Assembly: GCA_025359885.1 (NCBI GenBank)
Contig: JANYDG010000106.1
Coordinates: 1 to 64,000, forward strand
Direction of reading: 5' to 3'
DNA length: 64,000 nucleotides
DNA from: Acidobacteriota bacterium
GTDB taxonomy: Bacteria; Acidobacteriota; Terriglobia; Terriglobales; Acidobacteriaceae
The notes below the pieces were generated by a model. It saw nothing but the letters and a program-made list of their open reading frames with translations, was not told the origin of the DNA and searched no databases. Below, piece after piece: positions 10,146 to 19,933 of this stretch (position 1 is the first letter of the stretch; the number at the start of each line of letters is the position of its first letter). Both the position numbers and the translations under genes were made by a program.

Positions 10146-11107
10146 CGGCGCAAGTACAAACGCCTTTGAACGTCGCGAACCTTCAAGACGCCTACAAAAT
10201 CTGTCGAGCCATTGCGAAACGCGAGGCGAAGAATTTCTACTATGCATTTGTCGCTCTGCCCCCAGCCCGCCGGAATGCCATTTGCGCTGTCTACGCCTTC
10301 ATGCGCAAGGCTGACGACCTTGCCGATGATGAGAGTTTCAGTCGCGAAGATCGCCGCCGCCAGCTTGACGCATGGCTCGAAGAATGGCACGCGGCACGCG
10401 ACGGAGCAGCTACTTCTGACGCGGTCTTCGTAGCGGTTCGGGATGCCGCTGCCAGCTTTCGCATCCCGTTCACCCTGCTCGATGAATTGATTGCCGGGGT
10501 CACAATGGACCTCGAAGCGCCAACTTCAGACGTACCAAATACCACTGCCCCCTATGCCACCTTTGATGAGCTGTATCGCTATTGCTACCTTGTTGCCTCG
10601 GTGGTGGGCCTGGTCTGCATCCGTATCTTTGGGTACTCTGACCCGCGCGCCGAACTGCTGGCTGAAGAGACCGGCATCGCCTTTCAGCTCACCAATATCC
10701 TGCGCGACGTCCGTGAAGACGCGGAGCGAAATCGAATTTATCTTCCCATTGACGCTCTTGCCCACAACGATGTTTCTGTTGACCAGCTGCTGCACCGGCC
10801 ACCAGCAGGCACAAACATGACGATCACTGCCGAAGAGCGCCAACTCTTGCGCGCAATCGCTCTCCGCGCCGAGGGCTACTACCAATCTGCTCAGGAGCTG
10901 TTGCCGCTGATTGACCGGGAAAGCCGCCCTGCTCTCTGGGTACTGGTCACTATCTATCACCAACTGCTTAAACGCATCGAAAAGGCAAACTACGACGTCT
11001 TTTCGAAGCGCATCAGCGTTCCTAAATTTGACAAGCTGGCAATCCTTTTTGTCGGTCTGGGCAAGATGGCTGCGATGCGGCTGTTCAAACCGCTATCCTC
11101 AAGGTAG
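10142..11107 (+). CDS. hpnD: presqualene diphosphate synthase HpnD
   Basis: AVYAFMRKADDLADD and FQLTNILRDVREDAERNRIYLP motifs; ATGA overlap with hpnC. Confidence 0.95.
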   Translation: MTAQVQTPLNVANLQDAYKICRAIAKREAKNFYYAFVALPPARRNAICAVYAFMRKADDLADDESFSREDRRRQLDAWLEEWHAARDGAATSDAVFVAVRDAAASFRIPFTLLDELIAGVTMDLEAPTSDVPNTTAPYATFDELYRYCYLVASVVGLVCIRIFGYSDPRAELLAEETGIAFQLTNILRDVREDAERNRIYLPIDALAHNDVSVDQLLHRPPAGTNMTITAEERQLLRAIALRAEGYYQSAQELLPLIDRESRPALWVLVTIYHQLLKRIEKANYDVFSKRISVPKFDKLAILFVGLGKMAAMRLFKPLSSR

Positions 11108-11113
11108 TCGCCT

Positions 11114-12589
11114 ATGCCCGCTTCCCCTGAACATGATTTGAGCCAGCCCGGTCAAAACCTGCCCGGCCTCGATCAACCGGATGCCCTGACATCCAGCAAA
11201 CCCAGAGTCACTGTTGTTGGCGGAGGCGTAGCCGGCCTTGCAGCGGCGTGTGGCCTGGCGAGCGCTGGTTTCCCGGTTACCGTGCTTGAGCGCCGCGGCT
11301 ACCTCGGCGGACGCGCTTCCTCTTACCTGCACCCGGGCGCGGGCGAAATCATCGACAATTGCCAACATGTCCTCTTTGGCTGCTGCACTAACCTGATTGG
11401 CTTTTACGAGCGCATCGGCGTGGCAGACCAGATCTTCTGGGATAGCCGCATGACGCTGATCGAGCCAGGAGGTAGGCGCTCTACGCTGTCCCCCTCACGC
11501 CTGCCTGCACCGCTGCACGGGCTACCGGCAGTCCTTGCAGCTCGCTGTTTCTCCATTGCCGACAAGCTTTCCCTTGGCTTTGCGTTCACCTCGCTGATGT
11601 TGCTCCGCAAGCCAGACCCTGCACGTTCTCTTGCCGAATGGCTCCAATCGCACCTTCAGTCCAGGGGGGCACTCGCCCGTTTCTGGTGGCTGGTTATTGC
11701 CAGTGCCCTCAATGCCGATCTCGATCAGATCAGCTTGCCCTACGCCGCCAAGGTGATCCGCGAGCTCTTTTTGAATTCACCAACCGCTGGCAGCATGGGC
11801 ATGAGCACCGTTCCGCTAAGCGAACTCTGCCAGGGGGCTCAGACCTACCTTGAGGCGCACGGTGGCAGGATTCAGTTCAACGCCAATGTCGATGCTGCGA
11901 GCTGGAATTCGGAATCGTGCCAATGGATGATTCAAACCCGAAGCGGCGTACATGTATCAGACCTGCTCGTCCTCGCCCTGCCCTTTGAGGCGACTGCGAA
12001 GCTCCTGCCCAACCTGCCCACGAATGCTGGAGCGACCGCACTCGCCGCCAACATTGAGAAGCTCGAGCACTGGCCGATCTGCAGCGTCCATCTCTGGTAC
12101 GACCGCGAAATTACTGAGCTTGACCACGCAGTTCTGCTCGACCGCGACATTCACTGGATGTACCACAAGTCACGGTGGCAGCCCCGTCGGGACTCAAACG
12201 CCAGCTATATCGAGCTCGTCATCAGTGCGTCGCGCGAGTTTGCCACCCTGAGCCGCGAAGAAGCCCTGAAACGCGCCACCGACCAGCTTGCGGAGTTCTT
12301 TCCTGCCGTGAAGAGCGCCCGGCTACTGAAATCGGTGCTCGTGAAGGAAGTCCGGGCGACATTTGGTGTGCCCCCTGGAATCGATTCAGCACGCGCTGGG
12401 ACCGGCTCTCCGTGGCCGAACTGCTTCCTGGCCGGCGATTGGACGGCGACTGGCTGGCCATCGACCATGGAGTCTGCCGCGCGCAGTGGACATTTCGCCG
12501 CTGAGGCCATCTGCCACAGCCTCGGCGACAAGCGCACACTCCTGGTGCCCGACCTCAAGCCAACCGGTCTGATGAAGTGGCTTGGTTGA
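11114..12589 (+). CDS. hpnE: hydroxysqualene dehydroxylase / squalene-associated FAD oxidoreductase HpnE
   Basis: VTVVGGGVAGLAAACGLASAGFPVTVLERR FAD motif, C-terminal LAGDWTATGWPSTMESAARSG. Confidence 0.95.
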   Translation: MPASPEHDLSQPGQNLPGLDQPDALTSSKPRVTVVGGGVAGLAAACGLASAGFPVTVLERRGYLGGRASSYLHPGAGEIIDNCQHVLFGCCTNLIGFYERIGVADQIFWDSRMTLIEPGGRRSTLSPSRLPAPLHGLPAVLAARCFSIADKLSLGFAFTSLMLLRKPDPARSLAEWLQSHLQSRGALARFWWLVIASALNADLDQISLPYAAKVIRELFLNSPTAGSMGMSTVPLSELCQGAQTYLEAHGGRIQFNANVDAASWNSESCQWMIQTRSGVHVSDLLVLALPFEATAKLLPNLPTNAGATALAANIEKLEHWPICSVHLWYDREITELDHAVLLDRDIHWMYHKSRWQPRRDSNASYIELVISASREFATLSREEALKRATDQLAEFFPAVKSARLLKSVLVKEVRATFGVPPGIDSARAGTGSPWPNCFLAGDWTATGWPSTMESAARSGHFAAEAICHSLGDKRTLLVPDLKPTGLMKWLG

Positions 12590-12624
12590 GTTTGTAAAAT
12601 CTTCTCGATCTAGGGAGGCCGTGC

Positions 12625-13200
12625 TTACTTTGGCGGCGCAGCATCCTTCAGCGCATCATCGTTGCGCTCCTGATCTTTCTCGTCTTTGTGCGTGGCGAAG
12701 TATTCTTCCTGCTCCCGCAACAAACGCGAAGCCTGGTCTGCCAGTTCCTCACCACTCTCAATCGCCTCTTTGCGCGCCAGGTCAAAGCCAGATTCGCCCG
12801 GCAGCATGCGCAGGATATTCAGCCAGTGCGGCGTTGCATCCGTTAGACCCTTCAACGACTTGCGAATGTCAGAATGGCGATCCGAGTACATGTCCAGATT
12901 GCTGCCGGTTTCGTCCATCAGCGCGGTGAAGTCCTGCAGTGCATCATCCAGCTTCTGGGTTCGCTGCTCAGTTTTGGGTCGGCCGGTCAGATCCTTGATG
13001 TGAATGGCGCGCTCTTCGAGAAATTTTGTGTACAGCTTGACCCGCTCGACCGGGGAGACCGCGCTCTCCCGTACCGCTTCGATTTCTGCAGACGACAACT
13101 CGGCTGTTCGCGCATGCTGCGCGAGCAGTGCGGTCGCGAGAAGAATCAAGGGAAGCAGGGAAGCGAGGTATCGGTTTCGGATCATACACAGGTTGCGCAC
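12625..13200 (-). CDS. secreted helical protein of unknown function
   Basis: N-terminal signal peptide (MIRNRYLASLLPLILLATALLAQHARTA), charged helical body. Confidence 0.75.
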   Translation of the reverse strand: MRNLCMIRNRYLASLLPLILLATALLAQHARTAELSSAEIEAVRESAVSPVERVKLYTKFLEERAIHIKDLTGRPKTEQRTQKLDDALQDFTALMDETGSNLDMYSDRHSDIRKSLKGLTDATPHWLNILRMLPGESGFDLARKEAIESGEELADQASRLLREQEEYFATHKDEKDQERNDDALKDAAPPK

Positions 13201-13280
13201 AGGTCATTCCGCACCCGTGCGGTATACCCTATTGAATCACGCTCTGGCGGCTCAGCGCCCTGTGGTTTTGCGATAAGCGG

Positions 13281-13742
13281 TTACTTGCGGAAAACCTGCA
13301 TCATCGTTTCGGTCTGAATCTGATTGACCTGGGCAAGCGTCTGCTCCATCAGAGGCCGATCCTCGATCGAACTTGAGTGCAACAGTTCCTTCAATCGAAA
13401 TGCAGTATGACGCAGCAGAATCTGCGCGTTCTTCAGTCGCTTTTCGTCATTGGCCATCATCATGTGGATTTTCAGCGCAAAGGCGTTTACATGCTTCAGG
13501 GTATCTGCTGCCTTGTCGATTTCTCCTGCCGCGTACTGTGCCGAGGAGAACTCGATCATTTCATGCACAAGTTCAGCGTACAGAAAGCATTGCTCGCGTG
13601 GCTGCGCCTGATTTGCCTTCGTCTCCAAAGCGGCAAGACTCTGCGCGTCCGGGAGCTTGTCATCCATGGCTGCAACAGCCTGGCGTGAACAGGGAACCAG
13701 AATCATGAGCGATAGGACGACAACTGGAACCACGGAACGCAT
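13281..13742 (-). CDS. secreted helical protein of unknown function
   Basis: signal peptide (MRSVVPVVVLSLMILVPCSRQAVAA); same strand and spacing as neighbours; start refined from ORF 13281..13778. Confidence 0.7.
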   Translation of the reverse strand: MRSVVPVVVLSLMILVPCSRQAVAAMDDKLPDAQSLAALETKANQAQPREQCFLYAELVHEMIEFSSAQYAAGEIDKAADTLKHVNAFALKIHMMMANDEKRLKNAQILLRHTAFRLKELLHSSSIEDRPLMEQTLAQVNQIQTETMMQVFRK

Positions 13743-13790
13743 AGCGCAACCTCCATTGGTATCCGACTTTGTATCCATAGTATCGACCGA

Positions 13791-15104
13791 CTACGGAGTT
13801 TTCTCGAGCAAAGCCAATCGGTGCCGTGCCTGCCATTCCTGATCTGGAAACTTACCACCCGAGGACTCCAGAAACTGGTGATAGTACGCGGCGGCCTTCT
13901 TCTTGTCGTGAAGCGTATCGTATGCAGTCGCCCAAAGGAAGTATATTGTTGCGCTCTCCGGTAAATATTTTGACCTGACTGTAAGTGCGTGCAGAGTGAT
14001 GGTAGGCTGATGCGTCTCGAATGCCGCAAAAGCCAGCCCATTCCACGCTTCTCCGTTGGTTTGATCGATCTCTGTTGATGCCTGGAAGACCTTCAGAGCC
14101 TCAGGGTATCGATGAAGTCGGATCAGATTTTGCCCGTGGCCGGCCAGCAAGGCTGCGTCATTCGGGTTGGAGGCCAGCAATGCTGAGTAGAGCAGGTCAG
14201 ACTCCGCAAACTCCCCATCATCCGCCAATACTTCTGCGAGCATGCGGGTGATGGCTGGGTCGTGCGGATTTTGCTCGTGAAACTCTTTGAGCAGCGGTAC
14301 CGCTTCGGCCTTGTCTTCGGCAACCAGAACTGCAGCCAACTGGGCTGTAAGCGCTGCATCTTTTGGGGCCCTGGTGTGGGCGGCCTGGAGCAATGGTTCA
14401 GCTTCTGGATACTTTTTTTCGGCGATGAGCAAATGCGCCAGCCCGGCCACCGCTGCGGTTGAGTCCGGGTCTTTCGTCAGCAGCCGCCGATAGGTTTGCT
14501 CGGCCGCCGCCGCATCCTGATTTGCCTCAGCGAGAGCGGCGGCAAAAAGGGTATCTTCCGTCGTCTCTGGGGTGAGCTTCAGCGCCTCCAGCAGGTCAAG
14601 GGAAGCTTGTGCGGCATCCGGTTTGCCCTGGGTGCCTTTGAAATCAATCTGCGCCAGGGCGCGCCACGCCTTGGCTTTTGCAGAGGGGCCAGCGGCGCCT
14701 GCGTCCAGGTGAATGGCGGCTTCGAGCGCGGGTCGCGACTCTGCCAGCTTGCCGAGCCGGGCCTGCAGCAGACCAAGGGAGATTTGCGCCTCAAAGCTTT
14801 TGGGGTCTGCTGTGACGGCCCGGTTGTAAAGACTGACGGCATCCTCGTTGCGGCTGGTCGCGTCAGCCACGTATCCGGCATCAAAGAGTGCTCGCGCATC
14901 GGAGGGGTGCGCGGCCAGCCACGAATCGAGCAGTGGCTCGGCGGTCTTCCAATCGCTCTTGACGATAGCCGCCTCGGCCTGAGCTACCTCCCTGGAGACG
15001 GCTTCCGGAGCGGACGACGGAGGTGCGGTTGCCGTCGAGGATGACTCCTGCGCGAAGGCAGGCACCGAACAAAACAGGAAACAAATCAATAGCAAACGAC
15101 CCAC
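13791..15104 (-). CDS. secreted tetratricopeptide-repeat protein
   Basis: signal peptide and repeated TPR-like helices (ALFDAGYVADATSRNEDAVSLYNRAVTADPKSFEAQ...). Confidence 0.85.
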   Translation of the reverse strand: MGRLLLICFLFCSVPAFAQESSSTATAPPSSAPEAVSREVAQAEAAIVKSDWKTAEPLLDSWLAAHPSDARALFDAGYVADATSRNEDAVSLYNRAVTADPKSFEAQISLGLLQARLGKLAESRPALEAAIHLDAGAAGPSAKAKAWRALAQIDFKGTQGKPDAAQASLDLLEALKLTPETTEDTLFAAALAEANQDAAAAEQTYRRLLTKDPDSTAAVAGLAHLLIAEKKYPEAEPLLQAAHTRAPKDAALTAQLAAVLVAEDKAEAVPLLKEFHEQNPHDPAITRMLAEVLADDGEFAESDLLYSALLASNPNDAALLAGHGQNLIRLHRYPEALKVFQASTEIDQTNGEAWNGLAFAAFETHQPTITLHALTVRSKYLPESATIYFLWATAYDTLHDKKKAAAYYHQFLESSGGKFPDQEWQARHRLALLEKTP

Positions 15105-15293
15105 GAGAAACCTCTATCTCAAGTTTAGCGGGCCAAGCGACCCTGGAAACCTGGCTAAACGTTGGACGCAGGGCCAGGAGCTACGCTGCGAGAGGGGGGG
15201 CTGGATCATAGAAGCTCCAGACGAAATAGAAGACGCCCCTCAATCGGCATAGAAGAAGCGGCCAGGAGCTTGGTATGCGACGCAATTTTCCGA

Positions 15294-18227
15294 TTACAAA
15301 ACGTCTTTGAGCCATCGCCCAGTATGCGATTGCGGGTTGGCGGCAATCTCTTCGGGGGTTCCCGCAGCGACGATCTGGCCGCCGCCGGAGCCGCCTTCGG
15401 GGCCCAGGTCGATCACCCAATCGGCTGACTTGATTACGTCGAGATTGTGCTCAATGACCACCAGCGATCCGCCGCCGTCGATTAGTTTGCGCAATGCTGT
15501 CAACAACTTGGATACATCATCGAAGTGCAGTCCGGTCGTTGGTTCGTCCAGAATGTAGAGCACGCGGCTGGAACCTGCGAGCCGGATATTGGCATTTGCA
15601 GCCCGTACCTGCCCAAGATGGGAGGCCAGCTTGACTCGCTGCGCTTCGCCGCCCGAGAGGGTGGTCGCGGATTGGCCCAGCCGCAGGTAGCCGAGACCAA
15701 CCTCGTCCAGCACCGCTAGTTTTTCGAGGAGGCGAGGTATCCCGACAAAAAACTTGAGTGCCTCTTTGACCGTCAGGTTCAGGACTTCATGAATGTTCTT
15801 GCCCTTATACAAGACGCCTAGAATCTTGGCCTGGAAACGGGTACCGTTGCAGTCTTCGCAGGGAAGTTCAACGTCGGCCAGGAATTGCATTTCAACTGTG
15901 ACAGTGCCGTCTCCTTCGCAGGTCTTGCAGCGGCCGCCGGGGATGTTGAAGGAGAAGTGACCCGGAGTCAGGGAAAGCTTTTTTGCCTCCGGCTGCGACG
16001 CAAACAGTTCACGTATCAGATCAAAGGCTTTGATGTAAGTGACTGGATTTGAACGGGGAGTTCGCCCAATAGGGGTTTGATCGACGAGCACCACATCGTT
16101 GAGCCTGTCGGCGCCTTTCAGGTCGCGGAAGAGACCTGTGGGGTCAGCGCTCTCTGACTGGCCGAGGGCGCGCGCGACGGCGCGGTACAAGACCTGATGA
16201 ACCAACGATGATTTTCCTGAGCCGGAAACGCCGGTGATGGCGACCAGCATCCCGAGAGGAACCTCGACGTCAACGTTTTTGAGGTTGTTGGCGCGGGCGC
16301 CGCGCAGGATGAGCTTTTCCTTGCCTGGCTCACGGCGGCGCGTTGGAACGGGAATGGACAACTGGCCGGATAAGTAGCGCCCTGTCAATGAGTTGGGGTT
16401 GGCCAGGATCTCTTCGACTGTACCCTCGGCCAGCAGTTTGCCGCCAAATTCGCCAGCTCCCGGACCGAGATCGAGCAGGTGGTCGGCGGCGCGCAGCACG
16501 TCAGGGTCGTGCTCAACAACCAGGATCGTATTGCCCAAGTCGCGTAGATTCTTGAGGATACGGATCAGCCGATCGGTATCGCGGGTGTGCAGGCCGATGG
16601 AGGGCTCGTCCAAAACATACAGCGCGCCCACCAGCCTGGAGCCAAGCGAGGTGGCGAGTTGGATGCGCTGCGCCTCACCGCCGGAGAGGGTGCTGGCGAG
16701 CCGGTCAAGCGTCAGGTAGTCGAGGCCGACGGCGTCGAGAAAGCTGATGCGCTCGCGAACTTCGTCGAGAATGGGCCCTGCGATCTCCTGGTGCATGGGG
16801 CTGAGTTCGAGCGCTTTGAAGAACTGGAACGCGGCGGAAATGGTGAGTGCGGAGACCTCGCAGATGTTTCGGTTGTTGATGCGGACCGATCGTGCCTCGG
16901 CGCGCAGGCGCTGCCCACGGCATTCAGGGCACACCGCATAACCCCTGTATTTTGAGAGCATTACGCGCACATGGAGCTTGTACTTCTTCCGCTCCATTTC
17001 TGCAAAGAAGCCATAGATCCCGATGTAGGCGGTACCGGATTTTCCCTTGTCGCCGTAGAGCAGAATCTCATGCTGCTCGCTGCTCAGGCCCTGCCAGGCC
17101 ACGTCCATGGGGATGCCGAGGGCCTTTGCCTGACGCTTGAGGTCGGCGAACCAGGTGCGATATTTGGGGCGGTTCCAGGGGTCGATGGCGCCGTTGTTGA
17201 GGCTGAGGGACTTGTCTGGGACGATGAGGTTCAGGTCGAAGTCGATGGTGTTGCCAAAGCCCTGGCAGCGGGGGCAGGCGCCGAAGGGATTGTTGAAACT
17301 GAAGAGGCGGGGCTCTGGTTCGCCGGTGGGTCGATGGCAACTACGGCACTCGTAAGCTGTTGAAAAGCGGTGTCTTGTGCGGTCTGAGCCGGTGCCGTTG
17401 CCGGACTCGGCGCGGGGCACGACTTCAAAAATCACTTCGCTGGATTCGCGGTAGGCGATCTCAATGGCGTCGACGATGCGGGCACGGTTTTCTGTCGAAA
17501 CGACGATGCGGTCGATGAGGACGAAGACGGGCAGGGAGAAGTCGAGGTCCAGCAGGGATTCCGGGCTGGAGAACTCGAAGATCTGCGAATGCTGGTATAA
17601 CCTATTGAATCCATTGGTTCTAAGCTCAACCATGCGAGACTTGAGCGCTTCTGTGACCGGGGATGGGCTGGCGGAATCCTGAGGAGCTTTGCTGGCTGGT
17701 TTGCGCCCTCGGGGGGCTGGCTTTTTGGCGGTATCTTCCTTTTCTTCTATGACTTGGGTCTTGACCGGGAAGAGGGCGTGGAGGCGTGTGCCTTCGCCGA
17801 GATCGAGGATGGATTCCGCGATTTCGTCGACTGAGTCGCGTCCCACGAGGCCGTCGCAATGGATGCAGTGGACGGTGCCGCAGCGGGCGTAGAGAAGTCT
17901 CATGTAATCATAGATTTCCGTCGCGGTGGCCACGGTTGACCGGGGGTTGCGGGTGGTGTTTTTCTGCTTGATGGCGATGGCCGGGGCGAGGCCGTCGATG
18001 AGGTCAACGTCTGGCTTTTCGATTCGTTCAAGGAATTGGCGGGCGTAGGCAGAGAGCGATTCGACGTAGCGGCGCTGGCCCTCAGCGTAGACGGTATCGA
18101 AGGCTAAACTGCTTTTTCCTGAACCACTTACGCCGGAGACTACGGTGAGTTTTCCGTGCGGAATATCGCAGCTTATGTTCTTTAGATTGTGTGTCCGCGC
18201 GCCGCGGATAACGATCGAGTCAATCAA
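15294..18227 (-). CDS. uvrA: excinuclease ABC subunit A
   Basis: 977 aa; [35 protein letters not shown], two LSGGEAQR signatures, zinc-binding CxxC motifs. Confidence 0.98.
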   Translation of the reverse strand: MIDSIVIRGARTHNLKNISCDIPHGKLTVVSGVSGSGKSSLAFDTVYAEGQRRYVESLSAYARQFLERIEKPDVDLIDGLAPAIAIKQKNTTRNPRSTVATATEIYDYMRLLYARCGTVHCIHCDGLVGRDSVDEIAESILDLGEGTRLHALFPVKTQVIEEKEDTAKKPAPRGRKPASKAPQDSASPSPVTEALKSRMVELRTNGFNRLYQHSQIFEFSSPESLLDLDFSLPVFVLIDRIVVSTENRARIVDAIEIAYRESSEVIFEVVPRAESGNGTGSDRTRHRFSTAYECRSCHRPTGEPEPRLFSFNNPFGACPRCQGFGNTIDFDLNLIVPDKSLSLNNGAIDPWNRPKYRTWFADLKRQAKALGIPMDVAWQGLSSEQHEILLYGDKGKSGTAYIGIYGFFAEMERKKYKLHVRVMLSKYRGYAVCPECRGQRLRAEARSVRINNRNICEVSALTISAAFQFFKALELSPMHQEIAGPILDEVRERISFLDAVGLDYLTLDRLASTLSGGEAQRIQLATSLGSRLVGALYVLDEPSIGLHTRDTDRLIRILKNLRDLGNTILVVEHDPDVLRAADHLLDLGPGAGEFGGKLLAEGTVEEILANPNSLTGRYLSGQLSIPVPTRRREPGKEKLILRGARANNLKNVDVEVPLGMLVAITGVSGSGKSSLVHQVLYRAVARALGQSESADPTGLFRDLKGADRLNDVVLVDQTPIGRTPRSNPVTYIKAFDLIRELFASQPEAKKLSLTPGHFSFNIPGGRCKTCEGDGTVTVEMQFLADVELPCEDCNGTRFQAKILGVLYKGKNIHEVLNLTVKEALKFFVGIPRLLEKLAVLDEVGLGYLRLGQSATTLSGGEAQRVKLASHLGQVRAANANIRLAGSSRVLYILDEPTTGLHFDDVSKLLTALRKLIDGGGSLVVIEHNLDVIKSADWVIDLGPEGGSGGGQIVAAGTPEEIAANPQSHTGRWLKDVL

Positions 18228-18364
18228 TTTTGGGCACCGGGGGGTCGAAGTTGCGGATAATTACGGGCCTTTTGACTAGGATTGTCGTCGAGGATTCCGC
18301 AAAAAAAGCCAATTCTGATTATAGGCGCGAGGTGGAGTGGTTCGGGGTTGCAGGGGCTTTCGGA

Positions 18365-18448
18365 GTGCAATCGATGTTGCGCAGAGTGCAATCGCTGTTG
18401 CGCAAAGTGTGATGTCTGTAGCTCAATGTGCAATCGAGTCGACGCAAT
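18365..18448. repeat. four tandem imperfect 21-bp repeats (consensus GTGCAATCGNTGTTGCGCAAA)
   Basis: 18365-18385 gtgcaatcgatgttgcgcaga; 18386-18406 gtgcaatcgctgttgcgcaaa; 18407-18427 gtgtgatgtctgtagctcaat; 18428-18448 gtgcaatcgagtcgacgcaat. Confidence 0.85.
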
Positions 18449-18482
18449 TGGTAATCGACGGTGCAGAAGGAGGAGGGCGACG

Positions 18483-18965
18483 ATGAAGACGAATTCTGAC
18501 AGGCAAAGTTTGCTGACGCAGCGGCAGTTTCAGGTGGCGGCTGAGGCGGGAGCGTTCAAGAAAGTGGTGGTGGAGGCGACGTGGACGAGATTCTCAATTT
18601 TTGGGGAGATGCAATCCGGCGGCAGGGGAAGCATGGTGAGCTCAAGGAAGCGGCTTCGCCAGTTTATGAACCCGGCGGCTGCGCTGGCGCTTTTGCGCAG
18701 GGTCGGTGTGACGACGGTGGAGGTGCGACTGGCGGAGTGGGATGTGGAGATGTCGGCCCTGTCGATGCGCCTGCGCCCGGATGTGACTGCACGAAAACTG
18801 CGGGCGAAGCGAATCGCTGAGGCGGCTTACTACCCGAGTCGTCCTCCGGAGCCGGAACAAGCGACTCGTGAGGATCAGTTGGGCAAACTGGTTGAGGAGA
18901 AACTGAGGCGTTCGGCTTTGCAGGCTGAATTGATGTATGGGAAGAAGCAAGGCCCGGTGGATTGA
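18483..18965 (+). CDS. small protein, possibly related to plasmid ParC-type partition-associated proteins
   Basis: ATG 18483 (MKTNSDRQSLLTQRQFQVAAEAGAFKKVVVEATWTRFSIFGEMQSGG...); resemblance to ParC family is from memory only. Confidence 0.55.
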   Translation: MKTNSDRQSLLTQRQFQVAAEAGAFKKVVVEATWTRFSIFGEMQSGGRGSMVSSRKRLRQFMNPAAALALLRRVGVTTVEVRLAEWDVEMSALSMRLRPDVTARKLRAKRIAEAAYYPSRPPEPEQATREDQLGKLVEEKLRRSALQAELMYGKKQGPVD

Positions 18966-19083
18966 GATTGGGCCAACTGGGGATTGGAAGATGCGCGATG
19001 GGAGGATGCGCGATTGGAGGATTTTGGAGGTGGGCGGCCGGTGGGTTTGGAATGACCACGGAGTGAGGACAGGATGGGCGGGG

Positions 19084-19488
19084 CTATTTTCGGGTGTACC
19101 ACCAGGCCCAGTACATGAGCGGAAACTGCAGTGGGATGCGGGCCCAAATGATCCAAACGGGAATGTGGGGGAAGGCGTCTGGGTGGAGAGCCATGTTGGT
19201 ATGCACGAGGAGAAAGACTGCGAGCATGAGTACGATGCCCCAGGCGGCGAAGCGGCGGATGCCGGGGAAGATGAATCCATTGGGGACGAGCACGCCAAGG
19301 CCGCCGAGGATCTCTGCGAGGCCGCTGACATAGACCAACATCAGGGGCCAGGGCAGGTAGGGAGGCATGACAGCGACATAGGTGGCGGGATGGGCAAAGT
19401 GATTGACCCCGGCTAGGAGGTAAAAGAGGCCCATCACAATGAGCCCGACACGAAATGCGTTGGAATGCTGCTTGAGGTTTTGCTGCAC
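19084..19488 (-). CDS. DoxX-like membrane protein
   Basis: four hydrophobic segments, LVYVSGLAEILGGLGVLVP and ARIPLQFPLMYWAW; start refined from ORF 19084..19686. Confidence 0.8.
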   Translation of the reverse strand: MQQNLKQHSNAFRVGLIVMGLFYLLAGVNHFAHPATYVAVMPPYLPWPLMLVYVSGLAEILGGLGVLVPNGFIFPGIRRFAAWGIVLMLAVFLLVHTNMALHPDAFPHIPVWIIWARIPLQFPLMYWAWWYTRK

Positions 19489-19933
19489 CGGAATCCCCCT
19501 TTGGGAAGCTGTGAAGAAACTATCATGGCATTCGAATTGGCATGCGGTACAGCCAGGTTCCTGGTAAACCGACCTGGCGGCAGAAACCGGGGAGTCGCGA
19601 GGGTGGTGCATTTGGCGGGAGCAAGACAAAAACGGCAGCAGATCCCCTTGTGGAATTACAGGCAAAAAAGCAAGGGTACCCGGCACGAGTCGAAAGAGAT
19701 TGGCTTAGGCCCTATATTTTTCTGATATTTAGCGACCCATCCATAGTGAAGCATTTCCCCTGGTGTCACAAGTTGGATTCGGAGCAGGTTTGCGGTGGCT
19801 GGAAGGCGGCCTGTGCAATCGACTGGGGAGATGTGCGCTCACGAAGGATTGCCTGCTGGAATTGGCGAATTACCGAGACCGATACAGCCCACGATGAAGC
19901 CTTTGGTTTTGGGAAGAATGGAGAACGATCAAG

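Noticed and set aside
18365-18448. Possible CRISPR array
   Set aside because: Units are contiguous 21-mers with no spacers; no cas genes in the window.
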